Shown piece by piece: positions 41,525 through 48,870 of a DNA stretch of 64,000 nt. The notes under the pieces are model-generated. The model searched no databases. It was given only the letters and a program-made list of their open reading frames with translations, and was not told the DNA's origin. The first letter of the stretch is position 1. Each line of letters opens with the position of its first letter. Both the position numbers and the translations under genes were made by a program. The stretch is from contig UCGV01000003.1 in NCBI GenBank assembly GCA_900471925.1, forward strand, positions 186,001 to 250,000. The letters run 5' to 3'. This stretch comes from Hyphomicrobiales bacterium. Its GTDB lineage: Bacteria > Pseudomonadota > Alphaproteobacteria > Rhizobiales > Rhizobiaceae.

Positions 41525-43897
41525 TTACGCCTTGAGGATGCCTTTCGCATAGATCTCCGGCTCGATCTTCTCGGACAGAGCACGATAGGACGATTCAATG
41601 TCACGCGGACGCGCAGAAACCGCTATGCTTTGGCCGACCAACGCCTCCAGCGTGTTGCGGATCTGGTACCAGCCGACGTCCGCCCTGTTAAGCTTGAACT
41701 CGTCGCGGATGCTCTTGGCGATCTGCTTCTTCTCGATGGCTTTGAAGTACGCCGACCACACCTTTCTCCCATCAGCCAGAACCTTCTTGGCTTCCTTTGA
41801 AAGCTTCAGGGTTGCGAGATGGCTGGACATGAAGTCGGATTCGAATCGGCTTGTCGCCCCCACCTCGTTTTCGGTGTAAGGGATAAAATGGTTCACCAGT
41901 GACCAACTCTTTCCCTGCCAAATGAGGCCAGCGGCGCCGGCAGAGAGGTTCCTGTTGTTGAAGAGCATCCAAACTAAGCAATCGTTGGCCATCTCTTCGG
42001 GGATGTCCTGGGAAGGGATAAGGAACTGGTCGCGATCGTTAAGCCAGGTTTGGCGGATGAGGCGCCTGGCGGTGAACACGACAGCAGCCTGCCACAAGTT
42101 TTCCTTGGTCACCAGAAAGCCGCCGGCGCTGGCGTAGCCGGAAGAAAAAAGAACCGTGACGTCCGCGTTCTGGAGGTCGGATCCCTTGCTGATCATACCG
42201 CCAATTGCACCATCAGCCCACCTGGTGCCCCGCACATCGCCGGTGCGTGTCGTCGGCTCCAGCGCATTCGTTAGGGGCAAAGCCGGTGTTGAGTTCGGCT
42301 TGGCGCGCGTGATCCAAGCGTTGAGCAGCCTGTCTTTGGGGACGTCGTAGAACCGTTTGGCCCCGATCGGCTTGGCCTGCTTGTTGAGCACCTCCGCCTC
42401 GATCTCGAATGGCTCCTTGCGCTTCTTGGCTGTGTCCCACACCAAAAAACCGATGGGGAACTCGCCCTTCAACCCGTCGAAAGCACGGCTAGGGACAACG
42501 AACCCGCCCAAATACCGTGCATTCCACTCGTCACGGAAGTCGTCGAAATTGGGCGCGTTGACGTACTTGAGCTTCGAGAATATGGCCACGATTGCATTGG
42601 GAAGCTCTGCCTGGATGCGCAGCAGGAACTGGATGAACAGCTCCCGGCGCGCGAACCCAACGTCACCGCCCAAGGCACGACCCACCACCGTGGTCGCAAC
42701 CCCTGTGCCGGCATTCATGGCCTCAGCATAGGGAGGGTTGATCAGGACGACGATCTTCTCCTTGGCGGCAATGGCGTCCCGGAGCTCCTTCGGGAGCTTT
42801 TCCGTGAGGCTGTAGTCGATCTTGCCGTCTTCGGTGACGTCATCGTTGAGGTAATCGTACTGGAACCGGTGAGCGGCCACGCAGGTCTTGGTGGCCTTCA
42901 TGACGTCGACATCGGAGTGGTCGAGGGTCGACATGAACAGGTTGCGGTGGTTGGAGTGCTTGACCTCGAGGTTCCCGACCCCGCAGCACATGTCCCAGAC
43001 CTTGTATTTCTTCTGCCAGTTCTTCCCCAGCACAAAGGCTAGGTGATCATAGGCTTTTTCGACGACATGCAGCGGGGTGTAGAAGGCCCCCTTGAAGACA
43101 CGCTCCACAACCGGGATCAGGCTGTCTCTGCGCTCAAGGATCTCGTTCCGATAGTCTTTCTTGGGAGGCCGGTGGTAAATCGACCAGAAGCGCCGGTAGC
43201 CTTCCACGTTGCGTAGGGCATGGAGCTTGCCGTGAAGGTCAAACACCGGATCACCGTCCATGAAGAGCAGCTTGGCGGTCAGATCCTTGTGCGTCGAAAC
43301 GGTGCCGTCGTTCATGATGTCGGCGAAAAAGAGAAGGTTGTAGCTGTCCTCCTCGACATCCTCGATCTCCTGGCCGATCATGTCCACCCACTTGTCGAAC
43401 ACCTGCTTGAGGTTGTCCGGGGTGATCTGAGTGCGAATAATGGCGCCGGACGCGATTGCGTCCTTTGCTGTCGTGACGAACTCTGCGGCATCATTCTCGA
43501 TATTAAAGGCCACGAAGTGGGTGCCGATGTGAATCGAGATCGCGTCCACGGCCTCCTTTGGCACCGCTGAGGCAGACTTGCCCCACTTGATCGTCTTCTT
43601 AGCCAAGAACGGGATGACGTGGCTGCTCTGCATCAGAGCAGCCTTCCCCGTGTCCACCACGCACAGCAGCGCCGGAACATGCTCGCCCTTGTTCAGCGCC
43701 ACCTGCACGTAGTGAAGCAACTGAGTGAACATCTCATAGAAGGTCCAAGAACCGTTGGCCTTCGCCTCAAACCAAACCTCTTTGGTCTGGATATCGATGA
43801 TGTTCTTGGAGTAGCTCTTCAGCCCGAGAGCTTTGATGTAGGCGTCCTTGACGTCTTCTTCGCTCTTGGACTTCTGCAGATCGGCGTAAAGCCCCAC
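41525..43897 (-). CDS. Putative single-chain restriction-modification enzyme (type IIG-like)
   Basis: 790 residues, GTG start with GGAAGG upstream. The N-terminus looks like a PD-(D/E)XK nuclease: Glu14, Asp35 (NIIDIQ) and Glu44-Ala-Lys46 (VWFEAKA), followed by QLLHYVQVAL as in type IIG enzymes. The central N6-adenine methyltransferase has motif I WDMCCGVGN near 301-309 and catalytic NPPY near 386-389. The rest is likely target recognition. It lies between the repressor and the Mu left end and faces inward, so it is cargo that could defend the lysogen. It could instead be a methylase with an inactive nuclease domain. Confidence 0.75.
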   Translation of the reverse strand: MGLYADLQKSKSEEDVKDAYIKALGLKSYSKNIIDIQTKEVWFEAKANGSWTFYEMFTQLLHYVQVALNKGEHVPALLCVVDTGKAALMQSSHVIPFLAKKTIKWGKSASAVPKEAVDAISIHIGTHFVAFNIENDAAEFVTTAKDAIASGAIIRTQITPDNLKQVFDKWVDMIGQEIEDVEEDSYNLLFFADIMNDGTVSTHKDLTAKLLFMDGDPVFDLHGKLHALRNVEGYRRFWSIYHRPPKKDYRNEILERRDSLIPVVERVFKGAFYTPLHVVEKAYDHLAFVLGKNWQKKYKVWDMCCGVGNLEVKHSNHRNLFMSTLDHSDVDVMKATKTCVAAHRFQYDYLNDDVTEDGKIDYSLTEKLPKELRDAIAAKEKIVVLINPPYAEAMNAGTGVATTVVGRALGGDVGFARRELFIQFLLRIQAELPNAIVAIFSKLKYVNAPNFDDFRDEWNARYLGGFVVPSRAFDGLKGEFPIGFLVWDTAKKRKEPFEIEAEVLNKQAKPIGAKRFYDVPKDRLLNAWITRAKPNSTPALPLTNALEPTTRTGDVRGTRWADGAIGGMISKGSDLQNADVTVLFSSGYASAGGFLVTKENLWQAAVVFTARRLIRQTWLNDRDQFLIPSQDIPEEMANDCLVWMLFNNRNLSAGAAGLIWQGKSWSLVNHFIPYTENEVGATSRFESDFMSSHLATLKLSKEAKKVLADGRKVWSAYFKAIEKKQIAKSIRDEFKLNRADVGWYQIRNTLEALVGQSIAVSARPRDIESSYRALSEKIEPEIYAKGILKA

Positions 43898-44115
43898 GTT
43901 CGATACCTTCCGATGTACTACGTTGTCCCCAGTAAGGGATGGACGGTGATGATTCCATTAACGGCAACGATTCAGACAAAACAGCATTGACCGTTCTGCC
44001 GCAACCGGCACAAATGAGGGCACGACGCTGACATCGCAAACGGCCGAAATGTGGAAATCTCCCCGGCACCGAACTCCGGCCATCCGCTTGATTTCTTTGC
44101 TCATTAGAGAATGTC

Positions 44116-44147
44116 GAAAGATTTCCGCGTTAATGTGGAAATCTTTT
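44116..44147 (+). terminator. Perfect 10-bp inverted repeat with T-run
   Basis: AAAGATTTCC and GGAAATCTTT flank a 10-base loop, with further T residues on the + strand. It may terminate rightward transcripts before they leave the prophage. The arms also match the AGATTYCC end motif, so it could instead be a pair of inverted transposase sites. Confidence 0.5.
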
Positions 44148-44430
44148 TATGCCGGAAGGGCCAAAAAGCGCCACGGGCGCGGTCGCCCGTTGCGTCGCGA
44201 ACGACCCAAGTAGCCTTGTTTTTAGGGCTTGAAGGGTACTTGAAGGCGGTTGGAGGTTTTCTCGAATGCATTTTGAGGCAACTTCCAATTCAGGCAGTTT
44301 TCTCAATGAAACTGCCCCTTTGCGAAACTGACCTGTCAAAGACAACTGACGGGATTTCCCGCTCCGCCCCAGCTAAGAGCCTGATTTCAGGCGGCTTCCC
44401 GTACAATCCCGGATAATCCCAGAGATTCCC

Positions 44431-44453
44431 ACATATTCCGGATACTGGTGTCA
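44431..44453 (-). repeat. Outermost left-end transposase site
   Basis: Read leftward: TGACACCAGTATCCGGAAT followed by ATGT. The right end at 2095-2117 has TGACACCAAGTTCCGGAAT followed by TTTG. The shared block of about 19 bases with few changes, close to both termini, is the expected signature of a Mu-type end-binding site. Confidence 0.65.
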
Positions 44454-44460
44454 GACAACA

Positions 44461-44465
44461 TAGAT
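44461..44465. repeat. 5-bp target-site duplication, window-right copy
   Basis: tagat follows the CA terminus at 44460 and matches 2062-2066. It lies 8 bp from the SDR stop codon. Confidence 0.85.
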
Positions 44466-44472
44466 TGGGACT

Positions 44473-45210
44473 TCAAAGCAACGTCCTGCCACCATTCACC
44501 GCAACCTTCTGGCCGGTGATGAAAGACGCCTGCTCCGAGGCAAGAAACACCACTGTATGGGCGATATCTTCCGGAGACCCCATCCGGCCGGCAGGAACCT
44601 CGCCAATGTAGGCCTGCATGGCGGCCTTGTCCGCGCTGGCATGACGCTCGACGGGGATCCAGCCGGGGGAGACCACATTGACGGTGATGCCTTCGGGGGC
44701 CAGCTCGCGCGCCCACGATCGGGACATGGCGAGCATTGCGCCCTTGGCAGACACATAGTTTCCGAAGTTCGGATTGCCGAGTTCGACGACTTCCGAACCG
44801 ATATTGATGACCCGACCCGATCGACGGGCACGCCAATCCGGCAATACCGCCTGCAGGAGTTCCAGCGGGGCTTTGACGAAGAATTCGAGCTGATCGACAT
44901 AGGTTAGCCAGGACTGCTCCATCAACGGCATCTGCGGCTGTGGTCCCGTGGCATTGTTCACGATCAAGTCGACAGGGCCGAGCGCCGTGCGGATCGCATC
45001 CAGGCCCCTCTTGATCGCCTCGCTGTCTATGACGCTGAATTTCGCCGGAATTGCCGTGCCGCCAGTGCCGCGAATTCGCTCGACAACCGCATTGGCACCA
45101 TCAGTGTCATTTGCGTAGTTGACGGCCACCGCCCAGCCTGCGGACCCAAGCTCCCGCGCGATCACGGCTCCGAGGCCCCTGGAGGCTCCAGTCACCAAGG
45201 CAACTTTCAT
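44473..45210 (-). CDS. SDR-family NAD(P)-dependent oxidoreductase
   Basis: 245 residues, a classical short-chain dehydrogenase. The nucleotide-binding TGASRGLG is at residues 7-14, the structural NNATG lies near 84, and the catalytic Tyr-Lys pair is in NYVSAKG near 150. The C-terminal SFITGQKVAVNGGRT is typical of 3-oxoacyl-ACP-reductase-like members. The substrate cannot be told. The prophage inserted 8 bp past its stop, so the gene is intact; before insertion it converged on the tRNA gene. Confidence 0.9.
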   Translation of the reverse strand: MKVALVTGASRGLGAVIARELGSAGWAVAVNYANDTDGANAVVERIRGTGGTAIPAKFSVIDSEAIKRGLDAIRTALGPVDLIVNNATGPQPQMPLMEQSWLTYVDQLEFFVKAPLELLQAVLPDWRARRSGRVINIGSEVVELGNPNFGNYVSAKGAMLAMSRSWARELAPEGITVNVVSPGWIPVERHASADKAAMQAYIGEVPAGRMGSPEDIAHTVVFLASEQASFITGQKVAVNGGRTLL

Positions 45211-45390
45211 GCTGCAAACTCCTCCACCGACAGAGACGTCTCTGCCGTGTGCCGGAGGCTACAGGCCGACAGACACGGCGGCTAGTCGAAATCGCGCCTC
45301 TTCACCCTGATCTGATCGACAACATCCAACATCATCGCCGGGAACGGCCTTCAAATGTCGTTGGCACGGCCACGATTCCCTAGGGAACGA

Positions 45391-45650
45391 GAGCCGAATA
45401 TCGGATCGGGCGCCTACAAGTTCTGATATATCACTTCTTGCAGGTGTAGCCTGCGACCGGTGGTTGAAGCTTAACACATTGATTTATTTAATTATTAAAG
45501 CATCTGCAATTTGTTGCAAAGGGGCCACAGGGATCAATGAACGATCGTCACATTTCGCTTGCGCACGATCCATTCGCTTGTTCGAATTTGCGAACTCACG
45601 CATTAGTTCGGCAAATTGACTATGTTTCAAAAACGACATTTGGAGATAGC
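45391..45650 (+). repeat. Leader of autotransporter unit 1 (duplicated with 48609-48870)
   Basis: About 260 bp nearly identical to the region before the second autotransporter, including gttctgatatatcacttctt, aacacattgatttatttaat and gcaatttgttgcaaaggggc. It probably carries the promoter and 5' UTR. An in-frame ATG at 45537 would add 38 non-signal residues. The GTG at 45651 preceded by TGGAGATA gives a proper signal peptide, so it is preferred. Confidence 0.75.
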
Positions 45651-48248
45651 GTGAGCGACGCGATTGGAATCCTGAACCTTCGAAAGACGAAATTTCTTGC
45701 CGGCATAAGCATTTCAGCACTGATACTGGGCTGTCTCTTCTCTTCATCTACATCAGCAGCGACTTATCTGGTCAGCAGCGACGGAGAATTTCGGACCGCG
45801 ATCAGTGCCGCCAATGGTGATGGCGATGCCAGCGCAACCATCATCATGACAAACAGTTTTTCGGTTTCCGCTGCGCTTTTACCGACACCGCTGAAATCGA
45901 TCACCATCGATACGCGTGGCAACGTTCTTTCGGGTGTCTACAATGCCTCAACCCTCGGCAGCATTGCAGGTCTGACGATTCAGCAATCCGGCGCTGGTGG
46001 CGTGCCGGTCATTTTCTCCGGCACCCTGCTGGGCGGCAGCGCTGCGGCTGGCGATACCACGGCCGGACAGGTCGCCGTATGGGTGACGCGCACCGCGCTC
46101 ACCAATAATGGATCGATTACTGGCGGAAATGGCGGCGGAGCTGGTGGCGCCGGCGGGGTCGGGGTCCGTGCATTTTCCGGAACTAATTTGGTCAACAACG
46201 GCACCATTACAGGCGGCGCAAGCACCACGGACGCCGGCGGTGTGGGCGTTGATCTCGGCGGTGTCGGCCCGAGCCCGAGTACGCTGACCAACAACGGCAC
46301 CATCCGCGGAGGCGTAGGGCCCACCAACGGTGCTGGCCTGACAGGTGTTGCCGTTATTGTTCGTTCGGGATCAGGTCAGGTCGTTAATTCCGGCACGATC
46401 GAAGGCGGAACGGGAGCCGCGGCCCTTGTCAGCAATTCCGGGTCCGTCGACATGGACATCGTCAACAGCGGCACGATCCGCGCCGGCGCCGGCCAGGCGA
46501 CCGCCATCGGCCGCTCGACTGCGGCAACGACAGGGACTTTGACACTCGAGCTTCGCGCCGGCTCCGTCATCGAAGGCGATGTGGTGGGCAATGCGGCGGC
46601 AATTGACACGTTGCGTCTCGGTGGCTCCGGCACCGACAATTTCGACGTTTCGACAATAGGTCCCGCCGCCCAGTATCAGAATTTCGACACCTTCGAGAAG
46701 ACCGGCACCGGCACCTGGCTTCTGACCGGCATCGGCACCACCACGACGGACTGGACCATCTACGACGGCACCCTGCTGATCGGCGATCACACGACGCCCA
46801 CAAGCGTCATCGGCGACATCACCAATTTCGGCACACTCGGCGGCAGCGGCACAATCGTTGGCGACGTCACCAATTCCGGCACGGTCGCTCCTGGCAACTC
46901 GATCGGCACGCTGACAATCAACGGCAATTACACCGGCAATAGCGGCACGCTGGCGCTCGAATCCGTCCTCGGCGGCGATGCATCGTCAACTGACCGGCTG
47001 GTGGTGACGGGCGATACGGCAGGCACGACCACGGTCCGTGTCACCAATCTCGGCGGTGCCGGCGCGCAGACGAACGAAGGCATCAAGATCATCGATGTCG
47101 GCGGCACCTCGGCAGGCAACTTCTCGCTGACAGGCGATTATGTCTATCAAGGCGATCAGGCCGTGATCGGCGGCGCCTATGCCTATCGGCTCTACCAGAA
47201 CGGCATTGCGACGCCTGCCGATGGCGACTGGTATCTGCGCTCTACCCTGACGGTCGATCCGGCGACAGGTCCGCTTTATCAGCCCGGCGTGCCGGTCTAC
47301 GAGGCCTATCCGCGATTGCTGCAGACCATGAACGGGCTCGGCACGCTGCAGCAGCGCGTCGGCGGCCGCTACTGGCAGACAGGCGGCAATCCAGTTCAGA
47401 CCAGTGCACCCGATGGTGTCTGGCTCCGCACCGAAGGCATGTATGGCGCAGTGGACCCCGACACCAGCACGACAGGCAGTTCCTACGATTATAATCTCTG
47501 GCGGTTAGAGGGCGGACTCGATGGCGCGCTGGCCGACAATGCCAGCGGCCGCCTGATCGGTGGCCTCACCCTACATATGAGCACCATTTCGGCCGACATC
47601 AGTTCCGTCTATGGCAAGGGCAGCATCGATGCGTCGGGCTACGGCATCGGCGCCACGCTCACCTGGTATGGCGACGATGGCCTCTACGCCGATGCCCAGG
47701 GCAGGCTTACCTGGTACAATAGCGACCTTAAATCGAACCTCGTCGATGGCGCCCTGGAAAGCGCCAACAAGGGCTTCGGTTCGGCCATCAGCCTCGAGGC
47801 CGGTCAGCGCTTTTCAGCCGAAGACTGGACGATCACGCCACAGGCTCAGCTCGTCTATTCCTCCATCGACTTCGACGATTTCAACGACCGCTTCGGTGCG
47901 CCCGTCTCGCTCGCAAGCGGCGGCGACAGCCTCAGCACCCGTATCGGCCTGTCTGTCGATCACGATGAAAGCTGGCAGAAGGCTGGCGGCGAAACGGTTC
48001 ATGCGAAACTCTATGGAGCCGCAAACCTCTACTACGAATTCCTCGGTGACAGTGCCGTCGATGTTGCCGGCACCACATTCCGGACCGACAACGATGAGCT
48101 TGCCGCAGGCCTCACCTTCGGCGGCTCCTACAACTGGAACGAAGACCGCACCTCTCTCTATGGCGAGGTCTCCGCCCGCTCTTCGCTCGAAAACCCCGCC
48201 GACACCTACATGATCAGCGGCAGCGCCGGCCTGCGCGTGAAGTGGTAA
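45651..48248 (+). CDS. Autotransporter outer-membrane protein, copy 1
   Basis: 865 residues from GTG. The signal peptide (FLAGISISALILGCLFSSS...SAA) is followed by a beta-helix passenger with repeats of the NNGTITGG/NNGTIRGG type, a passenger-associated repeat (GTWLLTGIGTTTTDW), and from about 580 a C-terminal beta-barrel ending AGLRVKW, an aromatic-ended outer-membrane signature. This is a type Va secretion protein that displays its passenger on the cell surface. The barrel and the PATR region are nearly identical to copy 2, while the N-terminal passenger differs. Confidence 0.88.
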   Translation: MSDAIGILNLRKTKFLAGISISALILGCLFSSSTSAATYLVSSDGEFRTAISAANGDGDASATIIMTNSFSVSAALLPTPLKSITIDTRGNVLSGVYNASTLGSIAGLTIQQSGAGGVPVIFSGTLLGGSAAAGDTTAGQVAVWVTRTALTNNGSITGGNGGGAGGAGGVGVRAFSGTNLVNNGTITGGASTTDAGGVGVDLGGVGPSPSTLTNNGTIRGGVGPTNGAGLTGVAVIVRSGSGQVVNSGTIEGGTGAAALVSNSGSVDMDIVNSGTIRAGAGQATAIGRSTAATTGTLTLELRAGSVIEGDVVGNAAAIDTLRLGGSGTDNFDVSTIGPAAQYQNFDTFEKTGTGTWLLTGIGTTTTDWTIYDGTLLIGDHTTPTSVIGDITNFGTLGGSGTIVGDVTNSGTVAPGNSIGTLTINGNYTGNSGTLALESVLGGDASSTDRLVVTGDTAGTTTVRVTNLGGAGAQTNEGIKIIDVGGTSAGNFSLTGDYVYQGDQAVIGGAYAYRLYQNGIATPADGDWYLRSTLTVDPATGPLYQPGVPVYEAYPRLLQTMNGLGTLQQRVGGRYWQTGGNPVQTSAPDGVWLRTEGMYGAVDPDTSTTGSSYDYNLWRLEGGLDGALADNASGRLIGGLTLHMSTISADISSVYGKGSIDASGYGIGATLTWYGDDGLYADAQGRLTWYNSDLKSNLVDGALESANKGFGSAISLEAGQRFSAEDWTITPQAQLVYSSIDFDDFNDRFGAPVSLASGGDSLSTRIGLSVDHDESWQKAGGETVHAKLYGAANLYYEFLGDSAVDVAGTTFRTDNDELAAGLTFGGSYNWNEDRTSLYGEVSARSSLENPADTYMISGSAGLRVKW

Positions 48249-48260
48249 GAAAATTTTTCA

Positions 48261-48298
48261 AGGCGGTTCCGGCAAACAGCCGGGGCCGCCTGTTTTTT
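48261..48298 (+). terminator. Terminator after autotransporter copy 1
   Basis: AGGCGG...CCGGC pairs with GCCGG...CCGCCT around aaaca, and gtttttta follows. It is a strong rho-independent terminator 12 bp past the stop. Confidence 0.75.
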
Positions 48299-48377
48299 AC
48301 AGACGGCTCATGTCCTGCCCTTTATTGCCGCCCGCTATATCCGCGATAGCCTAATTATTTCCGCTCATGGGCCCAGC

Positions 48378-48545
48378 ATGGCAAGACGGAAGACGCTTCG
48401 GGGCAATGTCGAGCAGATCAAGCAGCTTGCCGATCAGGGTCCAGATTTCTCGGTGCTCTACGATATCCGTAAGCCGGCACTGTGGATTGCGGTACTTGCC
48501 AAGCAAGGCCGATGTCGTTGTCGTTTTATCGACACCATCTGCAAA
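48378..48545 (+). pseudogene. Decayed copy of the ankyrin gene
   Basis: It matches the 5' part of the intact ankyrin gene at 51599-51830: ATGGCAAGACG, then ggcaatgtcgagcagatcaa and agcagcttgc, then AAGCCGGCACTG and GCCGATGTCGT. About 90 bp encoding the signal peptide are deleted, many codons are changed and the repeats are lost. The preceding intergenic sequence also matches that after copy 2 (tttattgccgc). It is a remnant of a tandem duplication. Confidence 0.8.
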
Positions 48546-48608
48546 ATTGCCTCGTCGCTGGAAGGCCGAACTCAACTCATCTCCCAGAACCGATTCCCGA
48601 CGGAATGA

Positions 48609-48870
48609 GAGCCGAATTTCGGATCGAGGCGTCTACAAGTTCTGATATATCACTTCTTGCAGGTGTAGTCCGCGACCAGTGGTTGAAGACTAACACATTG
48701 ATTTATTTAATCATTAAAGCACGGGCAATTTGTTGCAAAGGGGCCACAGACGGTCGATGAACGATCGTCACATTTCGCTTGCACACAATCCATTCGCTTG
48801 TTCGAAATTGCGAACTCACGCATTAGTTCGGCAAATTGACTATGTTTCAAAAGCGACATCTGGAGATAGC
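48609..48870 (+). repeat. Leader of autotransporter unit 2 (duplicate of 45391-45650)
   Basis: About 262 bp matching the unit 1 leader with scattered substitutions and a few small indels, ending in the same TGGAGATAGC-GTG start context. Conservation over the whole non-coding stretch indicates recent duplication or shared regulation. Confidence 0.78.

Larger units (their letters stand above)
2067..44460 (-). mobile_element. Complete Mu-like transposable prophage with siphovirus-type tail
   Basis: The 42,394-bp element begins TGT and ends ACA and is flanked by tagat on both sides. It carries Mu-type repressor, Ner, A, B, GemA, Mor, lysis, head and tail genes in transposable-phage order, with the Mu left end at 44460. 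No structural gene looks broken. A tail tube without a sheath, a G/GT chaperone, a long tape measure and a J-like tip protein point to a non-contractile tail. Cargo lies at both ends and inside the early region. I see no Gam gene, no invertible tail segment and no invertase. Confidence 0.93.
43898..44460. promoter_or_regulatory. Prophage left-end region (attL side)
   Basis: Gene-free 563 bp between the restriction-modification gene and the terminus. It holds several copies of AGATTYCCRCAT (near 44043-44058 and 44131-44145 on the minus strand, 44118 and 44424 on the plus strand), an outermost TCCGGAAT site shared with the right end, and two TTGAAG hexamers 11 bp apart (44229, 44240). These fit a multi-site transposase-binding end such as L1-L3 of Mu. 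Confidence 0.6.

Noticed and set aside
2132..44245. TTGAAG-N5-TTGAAG as a phage-wide regulatory repeat
   Set aside because: Only two intergenic sites (23459 and 44229) are true direct repeats with 11-bp spacing. Others near 2134, 11950 and 17455 are inverted or imperfect, and many copies lie in coding sequence.
41525..44460. Treating the restriction-modification gene as chromosomal, with the phage ending near 41.2 kb
   Set aside because: No TG...CA terminus with a matching duplication was found there, whereas tagat and the shared TCCGGAAT site place the end at 44460, beyond the gene.
45484..45747. Leftward frame in the autotransporter leader (also at 48707-49015)
   Set aside because: It is conserved between the copies only because the leader DNA is duplicated. 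It overlaps the preferred start region and has no independent support.
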